64,000 nt of DNA. It comes from Capitulum mitella (lineage: Eukaryota; Arthropoda; Thecostraca; Pollicipedomorpha; Pollicipedidae). The position numbers were made by a program, and so were the translations under genes. The notes beneath the pieces are model-generated. The model had not been told where the DNA came from and made no database searches. It saw nothing but the letters and a program-made list of their open reading frames with translations. Shown here piece by piece: positions 1 to 11,317 of this stretch. Location of the stretch: contig CP099848.1 in NCBI GenBank assembly GCA_030062745.1, positions 19,703,081 through 19,767,080 on the forward strand. The letters are read 5' to 3'. Within the stretch, counting starts at the first letter, position 1; every line of letters begins with the position of its first letter.

Positions 1-1
1 C

Positions 2-160
2 TTCGGGTGGTCAGGTATCGAGCTGGAGGCGCTCCGATTCGTGGACCAGAGTCTGCGCGAGCTGCTGAAGGCGCGTCTGCTGCTGGCCGGCTCCTACGTT
101 TACGCCTACTTCATGGACGACGCCAGCGGCTACAGCAAGAACATCTTCGAGTTCATGCAG
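2..160 (+). CDS. ANKIB1: ANKIB1 exon (Ariadne domain helix), 5' edge cut by window
   Basis: Open in frame from base 2; donor GTGGGA at 161, phase 0. Encodes LEALRFVDQSLRELLKARLL followed by AGSYVYAYFM and IFEFMQ, the helical hairpin of the Ariadne domain. A CAG at bases 13-15 could be the true acceptor, so the first few codons may be intron. Confidence 0.8.
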
Positions 161-3100
161 GTGGGAGCCGCTCAGAGTGTCGTGCAACGATGTTGACGGG
201 ACGCGGGATTCTGTCAGCCGAGACAGGACTCTGTCCGTTCGTCTCCATCTGCAATCCGTGGACTGGTGCCCTGGTTCCCGTGTACTGTATGCATCCATTG
301 AACCTCGCACCGTGTTCAAGTCAGGCCAGATTATTGATTAAGATCCATCCGCATAGTGGCTCTTTTGGGACTCTTCGTCAGTTTCAGGAGGCGGGAGCAC
401 AATGATAAAATCACTCCGGATTGTTGGGGGGTAGGAGTGTGTTGGCCGCGGCCGTCGTCACGGTCAGCTAACTCTGCGTTCCCGGCGCCCGCCGCAGTCG
501 GAGCTGGAACAGGCCACCGAGTCGCTGGCCACCATGGCCGCGCTGCCCTACCTCAAGACGCCGATGCCGACCATCGTTGCCGCCACGCAGCTCGTCAAAC
601 GCAAGGTGCTTGTCCGGGCCGGCTCCGGGGCGCTCAGACTGATGGCTGGCCGGTGTACGGCTGCTGCGGGGGCGGCGGTACTCCTGGCGTTTAGTGGGGG
701 GGGGTCCGTGGCGGCGTCTGATGCGTTATGTTTTGCTGTTGATGAATCTACGCCCCGATGGCGTCTAGTGCAGCACCTGTCTTGCCGCGGCAACGAACCG
801 TTGGGAATGGTTTTGTTGTTGAAGTTCCCAGGTGCGTTACCGTCAGCTTCGAATGAAAGGGACCCGGCTCAGCTTTGGAGGAAAATATCCTTTGCTCAGC
901 TCATGGCTACAGTGGACCTGCGCTAAATTTGAGGAGCGTCACTAACCAATGGTTGACCGTTCAGCGAAAGCCACGGAGCCTCAGGCCTGTTGTGAGCCGT
1001 CGGAGCGCCGTGACAATTTGGCCCCGTTCGGCTGCAGTGAGCGTTTTTTCGTGAAATCGCAGGCTCACGCTTCGAGTGCTCTTCGGTAGCGCAAAACGTC
1101 GTTACAGTAGCGCGACAGCTGACGCGAGAGCCTGCGACACTGAACGTCGTTACAGTAGCGCGACAGCTGACGCGGGAGCCTGCGACACTGAACGTCGTTA
1201 CAGTAGCGCGACAGCCGACGCGGGAGCCTGCGACACTGAACGCCCGTCGCCGTTGAGCGCGGACGGTGGCCGCCGCAGTCGTGGTAACAGAGCGCGGTCT
1301 GCCGCCGCCGCGTTTCAGCGGGACGAGTTCGTGCAGGCGTGCGAGCGGGGCCTGGTGCCGCCGGAGACGCCGCAGTCGCTGCGAGGGCCCTGGAACCGCT
1401 TCCTCCCGCCCGGCGCCGGAGGCACCAACCAGGTGAGCGGTGCTGCTGCACGGCGTCAGCTGCCGCCTGCCGGCCAGCTGCCGCCTGCCGGTCAGCTTCG
1501 CCGCCGGCCGGCCGAACTGGACTCGTCGCTGGCGGCCGACGAGATCGCTGCCAGCTGGCGACCGACCACGGCGCCTTTCTCTCGGCTTCTGTCGAGCGGG
1601 CTGCTGACGTTAGAGATCGCACCCGCCTTGGCTCGGCTGGGGTGAACAGCCTCAGACAAGAGAGTGCAGGAATGCCAGTATAAATTAGCCGTTTTCCAAG
1701 AAAAGAAAAGGTTAACGGTCATGAAAACAGTGGTGGGTCATGCAAACAACTCTTAATCGGCCTGATTCCTGATGCCAACGGGAACGAAATGTTTGCATTC
1801 CGACAAAGGACGCTGTTGCAGTCGCCCTGTTGACATCCTCCATTTAAATCTTGAGTGCGTGGTGTGGTTTTCCGAGAGTTTGTGGTATGCTGCATTCGTT
1901 AGCGACGGAACATATTCCGGCGGAGGGAAGGGCACTTGCTTGTTTTCGAGCTATTTCTTTCCATGCAACGCCCGGGGTAATGCTTACGTCCCGCCATTTG
2001 GGGGTGGGGGAGGGGCACGGCGCCCGTCTCCCCCCCCCCGCTTCTCCGCGTATGGCTGCAATATCCGGTCTTGCTCACACTGCAATGTCCTATCGTGCTG
2101 TGCAGTAGAAGCCATGTGTTATGTGTGGCCGTACAGTAACCGTTCCGCGCTCCCCTAGCTGCCGGCGCACGTGGTGGCGACTCTGTCGGAGCTGGACCCG
2201 GCCACCTCGTGGTCGCGCGACGTCCAGGCCAACCTGTCGGCCATGTACGACTGGCCAGACGTTGACTGGGAGGACGACGAGGTGAGTGGCCCGCTTCGGC
2301 CGCCGCCGAACGTCGGGGTGTGGCTGACGGAGGCGGGAACCGACTGCTGGCCGAGGCGGCCGAGAGGTCGCTCCGCCTGCGTGCCAGGCCAGACCGGCTG
2401 CTGTTCGGATGAGCCGGACGCGATGTTACTGGTCACATCGAGGGGGCCGAGAGGTCGCTCCGCGTTCGTGCCAGGCCAGACCGGCTGATGTTCGGATGAG
2501 CCGGACGCGATGTTACTGGTGACTTCGAGGCGGGAAGAGGGCAGACTGCTCCGTTCTCCATGATTACCCCTTCCGTTTGTGACAGAGACGATGTCGTCTC
2601 GCCAGTCGACTGGCTTGAACTGCCTGTCTCGCCAGCGTACTTGACTGCAGCCTGAACCACGTGAACGCCCGGTCCAAGGGCCCGGCTGCGTGTGCCTTCC
2701 CCGCTGACCTGTCGTGTCACGCCCTGCGCAGGAGGACGAGGACAGCGACTCGCTGACGGCGCTGGCGGCCCGCCTGCTGGTGCAGTGTCGCCGCCAGGGC
2801 TGCGCCCGGCCGCGCGCCCGCAACCCGCGCACCGGCGCCACGCACGACTACTGCTCGCTCAAGTGCTCCCGCATGGACATGCTGGGCGACCTGATGGGTG
2901 CGTGGTTCGTGGCGGCTGGCAGGGTGCGAGGGCCGTGCCGGGAGAGTGGGCTGACGCAGAGCGTCAGAGCGAGTGGAGGTGTAGCAGGTTTCGCGCGGCT
3001 GAGCTCTGAAAGTGGCCGTGTTTTGGTCAGGGAAAGCGACGTTACTCCTCGGCTCCGGTGTGGCCTAGTTTCTGTTACATATGTCGTTTCGACCCAGGCG

Positions 3101-6100
3101 TTACCTCGGATCATTGGCGCCACCGTCCTTGCAGCTAGCAGTCCGTCGAGGGAATGGCTTCGGTACACCTGTCCGTGCTGTTTGTCCCTGTCATTGCCGT
3201 CTGTGCACCGGACCTGCTGTTGTCGCGGTGCCCCTGAGTGTTCCCCAGTCCGACTGACCTCGCTGGTGTCGTTTGCAGACCAGGGCGGTGCCGTGACGGG
3301 CGGCTACAACATGGAGCTGCGCATCGCTCTGGAGATGTCGCGGCTGCAGCACCTGGAGGAGCAGAACCTGGAGAAACAGCGCTCCGCCGCACACAGGTAC
3401 CGGGCGGCGGCCGGGTGTCCGCTGCTGATGGTGGGACCCGCAGGGGGTCGGCGGAAGGCTCGGAACACTGTTCCCAGATTGTGCTGCTTTGATCCCGAGC
3501 GATGTGTCTGGTTCTGATTGTCGGGAGCTTTGAGGAATCACTAACTGTTGTTATGCTTTTGAGATGTTATTCACCGTTGGGCGTCTTAGATGTTATTTCC
3601 CCCAGGTTATCATTTGGATGACGTTTAGGTTTAGTGCCGGTTGTAACCACCATAACTCGCTTCGTGTGCATATTTGAAAGTTTGGCAGTTCTCTCCCGTC
3701 TTCATCTATGGAGGGCATGGTCGCGCAGCATCGTTTTGAGTCATTATCATCCCGGTACCCCGCACTGCGGCACGTTGATGGTGTGTTCTGTAACCAGTGC
3801 TGCTGCCGTGGCCGGATTGATAAGGAGCCAGACAACAGAGTCCGGTGCGTCTCAGGCACCGGGTTCGAGTCCCAGAACTGGCACCTGTACTTGGTCCGAG
3901 AACGAAAGGCTCGGCCAGGCACGGGCGGCCGTGTCGTGGAGCTGCACGGCAAAATAGAGATCCTGCAGCGCCATGTGGTTCCTGCCGCCCCTGGGACGAA
4001 ATTACTCCATATGTAGGAACACTTGGATGACAGGGTCGGGGTCCAGCAACAAGCTCGTCTTAGCTTAGAATCTGATCCCAACGCCATCTGCTTCAAGTCG
4101 TTCGGGCTAAAATAAAAAAAAAAATAGCTGGTTACTCTGCGCATTAGGTTCGGTACTGTTGACGCGCTGTCGCTGTTGCAGCGGCGGCGCCACCTGCAGC
4201 TCGGAGCCGGACGGAGAGGGAGCCGCCGAGCCGGCCGCCGCTGCTGCCGCCGCTGCTGCCGCCTCCTCGGCACCCCAGCCGGCCACCGGTCAGTGCTGTC
4301 GTCCTGCTCCTACCGGAAATTCATCGCCTGCTGGCGTCCTGCTGCTGTTCCTGTACGGCCTTTAAACTCCCGCCGTCATTCTTCTCTGCTTCCCCTCTGC
4401 TGCCTCGATGCCAGTCCGTTATTTCGCTTCGGCTGGCAGGACGGGTCTCCAGAAAAGGTGATAGGCATTGGGCTCCGAGACAATATGGAGCGTATTTCCT
4501 GAATCCTAGGTAATACGCCGTCACAGCCGCACAGTGTGGTAGGTTGCAATGCTTCGCGCCATTCTGTAGAGACGCACTCATCTGCATGGTATCAGAACTG
4601 CTAAATTTTCCAAAATGGTTTTTGCGTCATTCACCAGAGCTTTTTCCGCGTCCTGCTGGGTGCGTTCCTGCCAGTTACGACCCTTCGCTGACAGGTGGCC
4701 AGTTGTCTCGGGGTCATGTTTAGAGGCCTTTCACATAGCAGATCGGGCAGCCGTTAACACGTCGACCAGTGAGCGGATGTGTTCCGAGCGCCATGAGAAG
4801 GAGGAGAGGACTGATTTCCTTTGATTGGCGTGGCGGCTAGATTCTGAACCACTTGACCGTCACAACCGTGCGCTGCACAGCGTTCTCGGTTGGCCGAGTG
4901 GTATTACGGTTTAAATCGAAATGGGTGATGCGGAACCGCAAGTTCGCGTATAAGGATAGCTGTTTTGTTTTTGTTTTGTCTCCTCCGTTCTCATTTCTGA
5001 GCACATGGATTGCTTGGGAACATTGTGTTGCAGACATTGTTGTCCATATTGGAAACATACGGGAACACATGCGCTGGACAATGTGATGATACCAAGCGAC
5101 TGGAGATGACCCATCAGTTGTAACTAGTGATGTCATCCCTGAGGAAGGCATAAAGCTCATCCTAACTCAACCGGCATAGTCAGCGATATCTTCAATTTAG
5201 ATATCATATGACGGCATTTAGTCTCCGTGGGTGGAGACAGGGCTCTAGTTCCTCACTGGCGGTGAGAAATAGTTAACTCCTGTCTTGCGAAATGTTCGTA
5301 AAGTAAAAAAAAGCGTTGAACACACCCAGCATTTATATTGGTATTTCGTTTGTGTCACACTTGATAAACAACTTGTATTTATGTTTTTTAACGCGCACAG
5401 TAGAGGGCGTCTGAAAATTACACGCAGTGGAGGAGAGGCGCGGAATTTCCCCCTCCCCCTGTAACTTCAGAAAGAAGGTAATGACAGGAAACTTTCAGGG
5501 TGAGTGGGAGGCTGTTGGCAACTACATCTGTCCAAATTTCGTGACCCCAGGGGAACATGTTCGAGGTCAGATCGGGTCAGACGTTCGAAATTTCTTCGAT
5601 TTGGCAGCGTTTGGGACATCTTCCCGGATAATTACCGTATTTGATCGAAAGTATACCAAAATCAGATTTATCTCTATTTCAAGGGCGATCCACGATGGCT
5701 GGCAAACAGAACGCAGCATTTAACACATTGTTCGAACATTAACTAATATCACCATGGGTAATGTATGGAGGGGAGGGGGGTAGGGCAGCCGGCAGGTTTT
5801 GCCTCTGCGGTTCAATTTACGAGGCCATATCCCCCAAAATGTCTGGTGGATTTCCATCTTTTTTTTTTTTTTGCTTTTGACAGCGCACTAGACATCAGTT
5901 TAAACCATGCAAAATATGCAGTTGGCGACCAACAAGAGGTCAGGGACGGGGCTCGGATTTTCCCTCCCCCACTGGGTTCCGACCAAGGATTTCCAGCGTA
6001 AAGCCCGTCCAGAGCCAGGTCGTATTCCAGACTCGCCCCAAAAAACATTTTACACTGTCACTTTTCTAAAGAATGATAAATATTTTACGTCATGCCAAAT

Positions 6101-7800
6101 ATGTATTTACGTTGTATCAAACGGAATATTTCCGTCGAAGTTAACCACCCCTCGGTCCCCGGTCAGCAAAATTAATTTAACCCCTACCCCTCACTCCCTT
6201 ATGAAACGCTCCTACGTCCCTGCGATCATACCATTGACTGCTACTGTATGCTTATCTCACGACAGGACGACATGGTCATCTGTTTCATTCGTTTCGTTGA
6301 AAGGGTGCATATGTAAACGCATATCGTGGACATATTAAAGGCAAAGGCATGCATATCATTAACCACTGGTGATCTGCGCAAACAGTTCAAACCCAGCCAA
6401 GTTAAACAAAAGTTTCCGTTGTGTAAAGCCATCCAGGGGAAGACATCGGTGACATGAATGGATCCTTAGCGGCACCAAATATTGTCGTGTCGGTCAAACA
6501 TAGCGATGTAAAAAAATCGCGGTATCAAAAGTTGCGTTCCAATTGGTCATCTGCTGATCGGACCGGGAGCGGATCGCTAACCAAATATTTTCCCTTTCCT
6601 CTCCAAGTTGTCATTGACGCCACTGGAAATGTCTGATGTGGGTAGGGTATAAATATCCATGTTTTCCAAGATATACAGGATCAATACGTACGCTTGTTTA
6701 ACCTTCGCCAGATGGCAGGGATTTTCACTCCCACCGATGATAGGGATAGGCATCTCCACGCCATTTGGCCCCTAATCGAGTAAGCGCCTCGGAACAGAAA
6801 AAAATCGATGCCGTATTCCCAAGGAATCCACCGGTATCCGTGTCGTCCCCGTCAGGTCAGCCAGTGACCTCCTAGGTCAGGTCAGACTTTATGCTTGGGA
6901 ACTACAAATTGATTTTCTTGACGACACATTTGGGGCCAGGTAGGCCTAAAATCGTCTCCTGTATCATGTTCAGTGCCGAAAATAGTATAGAAACGTTTTA
7001 AGGCCGAAAAGGTCATCTAAGGTCGTTGACTCTGTTTGGCCTTGAAAAGGGTCATTGATTGATATAAACTGACCTGTTCGTATGTGGACTACCATTCTGA
7101 ACTGGTTTTATGCCAGTCATCTGCTTGCTGTGCATACCTATTGCCCTAAAACAGTGAAAACCGACATTTGACGTAAAAATCGCTCTGCAAGCCTTCAGCA
7201 ATGACGTCATAGCTCGGTGCCCTGAGATGACCTGGGGGCACTCTTTTTTTAAACATGCACAATAAATGCGTTGTCAGCTATGGTCAATTTTACGACGCTG
7301 TCGTGCGCCGTTTTGCCGTGGTCCCGGAAACACTGGGGGCGGCATCCAACCCCTCGTCCGGTGAGGGGTAACCCGGCACCGCCTTGGAATTTCAGATAGG
7401 ACACCCCTTTGGTTTTTCCTAACTAACTTTTGAACCGTTGGAGCCAGCCCAACAAAACTTTCAGTACCTGTTCATCAATTAATTTCACATGTTTTGGTGT
7501 CAAAACCATTTCCATGCTAGGTAAGGTCATGGAGATATGACGTCATAAGTGAACCCTTGCATGCTGCTTTCGCCTCTTCGGGTGGTGGCGCAAACATGCT
7601 TCTAACATGTTTTTTATGATATTTGCGAATATAATGCATGGATTATTTCGATTTACATAGGGCACGGTCCCCAAAAGGATATAAAACCGTGACATGTCAG
7701 TATTAGAGGTCATGCTTGGTCACGTGCGTGATGATGATGGAACTGATTTATGGGTGATAGAAGTGGTTACCGCTGTGACCTTTCCCATCGTTCAAGCCAT

Positions 7801-7857
<57 letters not shown>

Positions 7858-10800
7858 GCCTCTTAGAAAGGCCCATCAAATGCAACGTGAGGTAAAGTCA
7901 GGTCACGTCATAGGTAGATGTGAAGACCAAATGAAATGCAATATTGCCTGTGGCAGATCAATTTTTTTATTCAATTATTGTTTTCAATTATTGTTCCTAG
8001 TAAGAAAAAAATGACGTTCTCAACTGGCTTGACCTTGACCCGAATAAGGGCAGACAAAGCAGATTTAATTCTCTCGAAATGTTATTTCAATTCTGTGCTT
8101 GACACAGTTAAGAATCTAAGTGAATATTTTTTTTTTCTCCCTGTCAGGAAGAGTAATGCAATCTTATGTGAGCTGACTAAGACTGACCTTGACTGGATGA
8201 AAATCAGGTAATGCAAAACTGATCACCAGAAGGTTTCATTTCCGTCCTTTTTGTCACATGGATCAAAACTGCTGCGTGTAAGTATCGATCTTGGACATGT
8301 AAAGTAAAGCAGATATCTGATCTGACCTAGACTGACGTGGCCCGACATTTGTTTTACATTTTGACATGCTCATCATCCAGAGGATTGTGACGTTTCGTTT
8401 GATACCCAATTGAAAGCTCTAAGACCAGTATTGCCGACGGCATGCTGTCGAATCGGTGTCAGTTTTTGGGACGTCGTGTTATGCGTTTTACGTAGCCTGT
8501 GGCGTCATCAGCCTTTTGATTAGGGTTAACATAGTATTTTCTTGAACTGCAAGACTCAGGGCTATCGATTGGATAAGTTTAGATCCGACGATAAGATCCT
8601 GAGATAACGGGGTGCCTTTTGAATATTCCCCAGGCGGTCGCGGGTACAAAAACACGCCAGGTGGTGCCGGGTTAGGTTCATATCATTTCGAATTGATAGC
8701 ATATTTGGGGCCAGTTCCACATTGTGAGCAGTCCCCCCCCCCCGAGATACGAAGTTCCGCCCCTGATAATGTGTGTATGTATGCCGTACAGTTAAGTGCC
8801 CGCATGTCAATACACGCAGTATTCGTCGGTTTAGTCTCGTGTCATTACCACTGATATGAACTAGCAATGACATTCACCATACAGTTATCACAAAAGCGTC
8901 TTCTGTGTTCAGTATGATCCGTTCATTCGTGTGTAAGTCATTTTCAACGTTGTTGCTCAGAAATCGCTCAGCCGTTATTGCTTTGGTCGAATGTTCACGT
9001 CCAGTCAGGTGAAAAACTGCATGTTTGGATGGGACTGCAGGTCGGAAACGGCCCTGTCAGTCTCCGCGACGCCCTCAGAGCCCTCCGACAGAACATGTCT
9101 TGTGACCAAGACGCGCTCCCTCTTCATACCCTCAACCCACTGCTCCATTCACAACATAACTGATGTTATCAATTTGAGAGCCGAGAGGGTTAGCGCAGTG
9201 GCGGAACTAAGAAACCTGCCCAAAGGCCCCGCCTACCGAGCGTAAATGCGGTTTTCATGTTTTTAGACATGAAGTTAAAATATGAAACAGTTTTGAAGTT
9301 TTTTACGGGTACTGTTACGTCGCGGCAACTAGCTGCTCATATTTTATTGCATTAACGCCATAAATACCGGAGCTGTAGCCGGCTTACCACAAGGACCCTA
9401 ATGCCTATCATTACTTTTGTGACCTGAGATCTGTACGTAACACTTGCGAACAAGTGGACGCATGGTGTTTTCAACAACAACAAGTGGACGCTGGCAGCAC
9501 GCGGCCCGGTCGTTTTACGACCGCCAGCTGGACGCCGCCAGTGCGCCGGTGCTGACGGCGGTGACGCGCGCCGGCAGGCCGGTGCTCGGAGGAGACGGCC
9601 GGCCGGCGCGGCTCGCTCCTGCTGCCCGCCACGGAGCCGGACCGGCCGGACGCCGGCGCGCCGCGTCGCTGCCAGTCGATGGGCGAGCTGCGCCCCCAGG
9701 AGGGCGCCGGCCACGGACCGTTTGATGTTACCGGTGAGTCACCAGGGGACAGGACCGGCGGGGGGGGGGGAGCGGGCTGTGGTCTGGGGTGGGACGGATC
9801 CACGCGTTAGATGTCGGGTTTGAAGTGTGGTCCTGCTCACCGAGTGGACAGTTAAGGGTGCCTTCGTTGGGTGCTCCAGGCTGTCGTTCATGACATTTCC
9901 AGTCCATTCGTCATGTGAAGATTGGTGAGGGTGGGCTGTCATTGCCGTGGTTGGGATGCGTAGAAGGTCCGCTCAGAATGATTCATTCTTAAAGCTATAT
10001 ATTTGTTCTCATTGCAATCGCCGGGTGATCTGTGAACCAAAACCATTGTACCGCAGAGAGCGTACTTGGGGATTTCTGGGCGCTGAAATCGGGTCACGGT
10101 CAGGCATAGAAAGGGCTCCGTGTTTGTATGCAGATGACGCGGCATGATCGGACACCGTTTAGCTATGCAGATTTGGTTTGTGTCGCGGCTGCTGTTTCTG
10201 ATCGGTACCGGGAAGCCAGTTAGCGTCCAGGGTCGCGTGGAACTCCCGTCATGGGGGCTATTGCATCACACTGCAGTGTAATGTGTCTGTCAGAGTGTGG
10301 TGTTACTGTGTCGTGTTACCACACCCCGACCTGTTTTCACGATTGCCTGAAACGTCGCGAACGGAACTAACGCGGCGTTTGTGATTGTCTAGGTCGGAGC
10401 GCACTGGGTCGGGCCTTTGCCGGGTAGTTGGTGTGTTGGCAGCCCTGCGATAGCAGCGGACGCAGAAGCTGCGACTCGTTGGACGTCTGCGCCCCTGGGA
10501 TTTGCCGGTGACTAACCAGACGCCCGCGCCCGCAGGCGGCGGCCGGCTGGAGCCGGCGGCCGACGTGGCCGACCAGGAGGTGTGCGCCATCCTGGAGTGC
10601 CGGCCGGCCCCGCCCCCGGCGGCGGCGGCGGCGGCGCGCGACGCCAGCAGCCGGCTGTCGGGCCACGTGGCTGACGACGAGTCGGTGAGCTCGGCGTCGG
10701 ACGGCCGCGGCCGCATGCACATCGTGATCCGGCGGCCCGAGCTGCAGACGGAGAGCTCGGCCGACTGCGAGAGCGAGACGGGCATCCCGCGCTCGCCGAC

Positions 10801-11317
10801 ACTCTACATCAGCGGCGTGTCCATCAGCCGCAGCCCGGAGGCGGCGGCCGGCTCGCCGCAGCCGCGGCCGGCCGTGCGCGACTGCCTCAGCCCCGGCCTG
10901 GCGCCGCCGCCGCCGACTCCGCGCGGCCGCCCGCTCAGCGCGGCGGCCGAGGCGGCGCCGCCAGCCGCGCCGCCGCCGTCGCCGCCGGCCGCGAGCCGGC
11001 TGTCGGCGGCGGCGGCGGCCGGCCGCCGGCCGTCGCACACCTCCAGCCTGAGCCTGCACCTGGCGCGCGTCGGCTCGCCGCCGCGCCACGCCGAGCTGCG
11101 CGCCAGCAAGTCTGCCTCGGACGCCGAGAAGCGCCACGACGTGTTCCAGTTCCCAGTGTCGCCGTCCGACGGCCAGCTGTCGTGCGTGCTGCACGTGGAG
11201 GAGAGCACGCTCAGCTCCGACGACTTCCACGAGGCGCTCTTCCTGGAGAAGTCGCCCAAAGGCCGGCGCAAGCGGTCGCGTCGTGACAGGCCGCGCGACA
11301 GGAAGCCCGGTTTGTAG
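2..11317 (+). CDS. ANKIB1: ANKIB1-like RBR E3 ubiquitin ligase, C-terminal 610 residues (9 exons)
   Basis: The 3' part of an Ariadne-family RING-between-RING E3 ligase. Exons: 2-160, 498-605, 1319-1432, 2159-2281, 2732-2897, 3279-3396, 4182-4288, 9578-9733, 10536-11317. Every junction is GT/AG and phases match; the joined length is exactly 611 codons with TAG at 11315-11317. The first two exons encode the Ariadne-domain helices that follow the RBR module (SYVYAYFM, FEFMQSELEQATESL, PYLKTP). Next come an acidic linker, a C-x4-C-x16-C-x3-C zinc-like cluster around NPRTGATHDYC, a ubiquitin-interacting-motif-like helix (MELRIALEMSRLQ), and a low-complexity Ser/Ala/Pro tail ending in a basic patch. 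Family knowledge: RBR ligases pass ubiquitin from E2 to a RING2 cysteine and then to substrate; RING1-IBR-RING2 and the ankyrin repeats must lie left of base 1. Assignment to ANKIB1 rather than another ariadne protein rests on the Ariadne segment followed by a UIM-bearing tail. Confidence 0.8.
498..605 (+). CDS. ANKIB1: ANKIB1 exon (Ariadne domain continuation)
   Basis: Acceptor GCCGCAG ends at 497; donor GTGCTT at 606, a weak donor. 36 codons, phase 0 to 0. Encodes SELEQATESLATMAALPYLK, then a helix ending QLVKRK. It continues the previous exon (FEFMQ|SELEQATESL) as in ariadne proteins. Confidence 0.8.
1097..1240 (+). repeat. 48-bp minisatellite, 3 copies
   Basis: A 48-bp unit starting CGTCGTTACAGTAGCGCGAC repeats at 1097, 1145 and 1193, nearly identical, inside an ANKIB1 intron. 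The unit is a multiple of three, so both strands stay open across it; this explains the spurious reading frames there. Confidence 0.9.
1319..1432 (+). CDS. ANKIB1: ANKIB1 exon
   Basis: Acceptor CGTTTCAG ends at 1318; donor GTGAGC at 1433; 38 codons, phase 0 to 0. Encodes RDEFVQACERGLVPPETPQS and then a Pro/Gly-rich stretch. It joins the previous exon as ...KRK|RDEFVQA, a continuous charged helix. Confidence 0.8.
2159..2281 (+). CDS. ANKIB1: ANKIB1 exon (acidic linker)
   Basis: Acceptor CTCCCCTAG ends at 2158; donor GTGAGT at 2282; 41 codons, phase 0 to 0. Encodes a Leu-rich amphipathic stretch, then WPDVDWEDDE, an acidic linker that continues into the next exon. Confidence 0.8.
2359..2532 (+). 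repeat. 87-bp tandem duplication, 2 copies
   Basis: GCCGAGAGGTCGCTCCG recurs at 2359 and 2446 with about 87 bp between starts and high identity through the unit. It is intronic in ANKIB1. Confidence 0.85.
2732..2897 (+). CDS. ANKIB1: ANKIB1 exon (Cys cluster)
   Basis: Acceptor CTGCGCAG ends at 2731; donor GTGCGT at 2898; ends in phase 1. Encodes EDEDSDSLTALAARLLVQ and then CRRQGC...YCSLKC, spacing C-x4-C-x16-C-x3-C, consistent with one zinc site. No fold name is claimed beyond that. Confidence 0.8.
3279..3396 (+). CDS. ANKIB1: ANKIB1 exon (UIM-like helix)
   Basis: Acceptor GTTTGCAG ends at 3278; donor GTACCG at 3397; phase 1 in, phase 2 out. Encodes GGYNMELRIALEMSRLQHLE and a charged helix EEQNLEKQR. 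The E-x3-A-x2-x-S pattern matches the ubiquitin-interacting motif, expected in ANKIB1 proteins. Confidence 0.8.
3795..4125 (+). mobile_element. tRNA-derived SINE in ANKIB1 intron
   Basis: A tRNA-like head has an A-box-like stretch at 3809-3825 (TGGCCGGATTGATAAGG) and a perfect B box at 3861-3873 (GGGTTCGAGTCCC), spaced as in a class II tRNA with a long variable arm. A body of about 230 bp follows, then an A-rich tail at about 4109-4125. Acceptor stem halves do not pair, so this is a SINE and not a tRNA gene. Confidence 0.65.
4182..4288 (+). CDS. ANKIB1: ANKIB1 exon (poly-Ala linker)
   Basis: Acceptor CTGTTGCAG ends at 4181; donor GTCAGT at 4289; phase 2 in, phase 1 out. Encodes SGGATCSSEPDGEGAAEP, then a run of about ten Ala, then SSAPQPAT. 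Disordered linker. Confidence 0.7.
4289..9577 (+). other. Large ANKIB1 intron (5.3 kb)
   Basis: No supported coding sequence. AT-richer than the exons, with scattered TGACCT/AGGTCA half-sites (for example 6850-6890 and 8025-8045), a T-run near 5860 and a long (TA)n tract at 7803-7855. Ends at acceptor CGGCAG (9572-9577). Confidence 0.65.
7803..7855. repeat. (TA)n microsatellite
   Basis: About 53 bp of uninterrupted TA dinucleotides in the ANKIB1 intron. Confidence 0.98.
9578..9733 (+). CDS. ANKIB1: ANKIB1 exon
   Basis: Acceptor choice CCGGCAG (ends 9577) is the one that fits phase 1 and the acidic reading frame EETAGRRGSLLLPATEPDRP; donor GTGAGT at 9734, phase 1. The acceptor has a weak polypyrimidine tract, so the left edge is less sure than the right. 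Also encodes SMGELRPQEGAGHGPFDVT. Confidence 0.65.
10536..11317 (+). CDS. ANKIB1: ANKIB1 terminal exon (260 residues and stop)
   Basis: Acceptor CGCCCGCAG ends at 10535; stop TAG at 11315-11317. The largest exon, very GC-rich. Encodes GGRLEPAADVADQEVCAILE, SGHVADDESVSSASDG, IVIRRPELQTESSADCESE, a Pro/Ala/Ser-rich middle, SDAEKRHDVFQFPVSPSDGQ, SSDDFHEALFLEKSPKG and a basic C-terminus rich in Arg. Mostly disordered with short conserved-looking acidic/serine motifs. Frame choice is fixed by upstream phase 1 and by the in-frame stop. The long minus-strand frame over it is a GC artefact. Confidence 0.8.

Noticed and set aside
1097-1240. CRISPR-like array
   Set aside because: Direct tandem units with no spacers in a eukaryotic intron: a minisatellite.
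3809-3890. tRNA gene
   Set aside because: A and B boxes are present but the acceptor stem does not pair and an A-tailed body follows; called SINE.
10367-11230. 287-codon minus-strand open frame
   Set aside because: It lies exactly opposite the ANKIB1 last exon and is Arg/Ala-rich from GC composition; the + frame has correct phase and stop.
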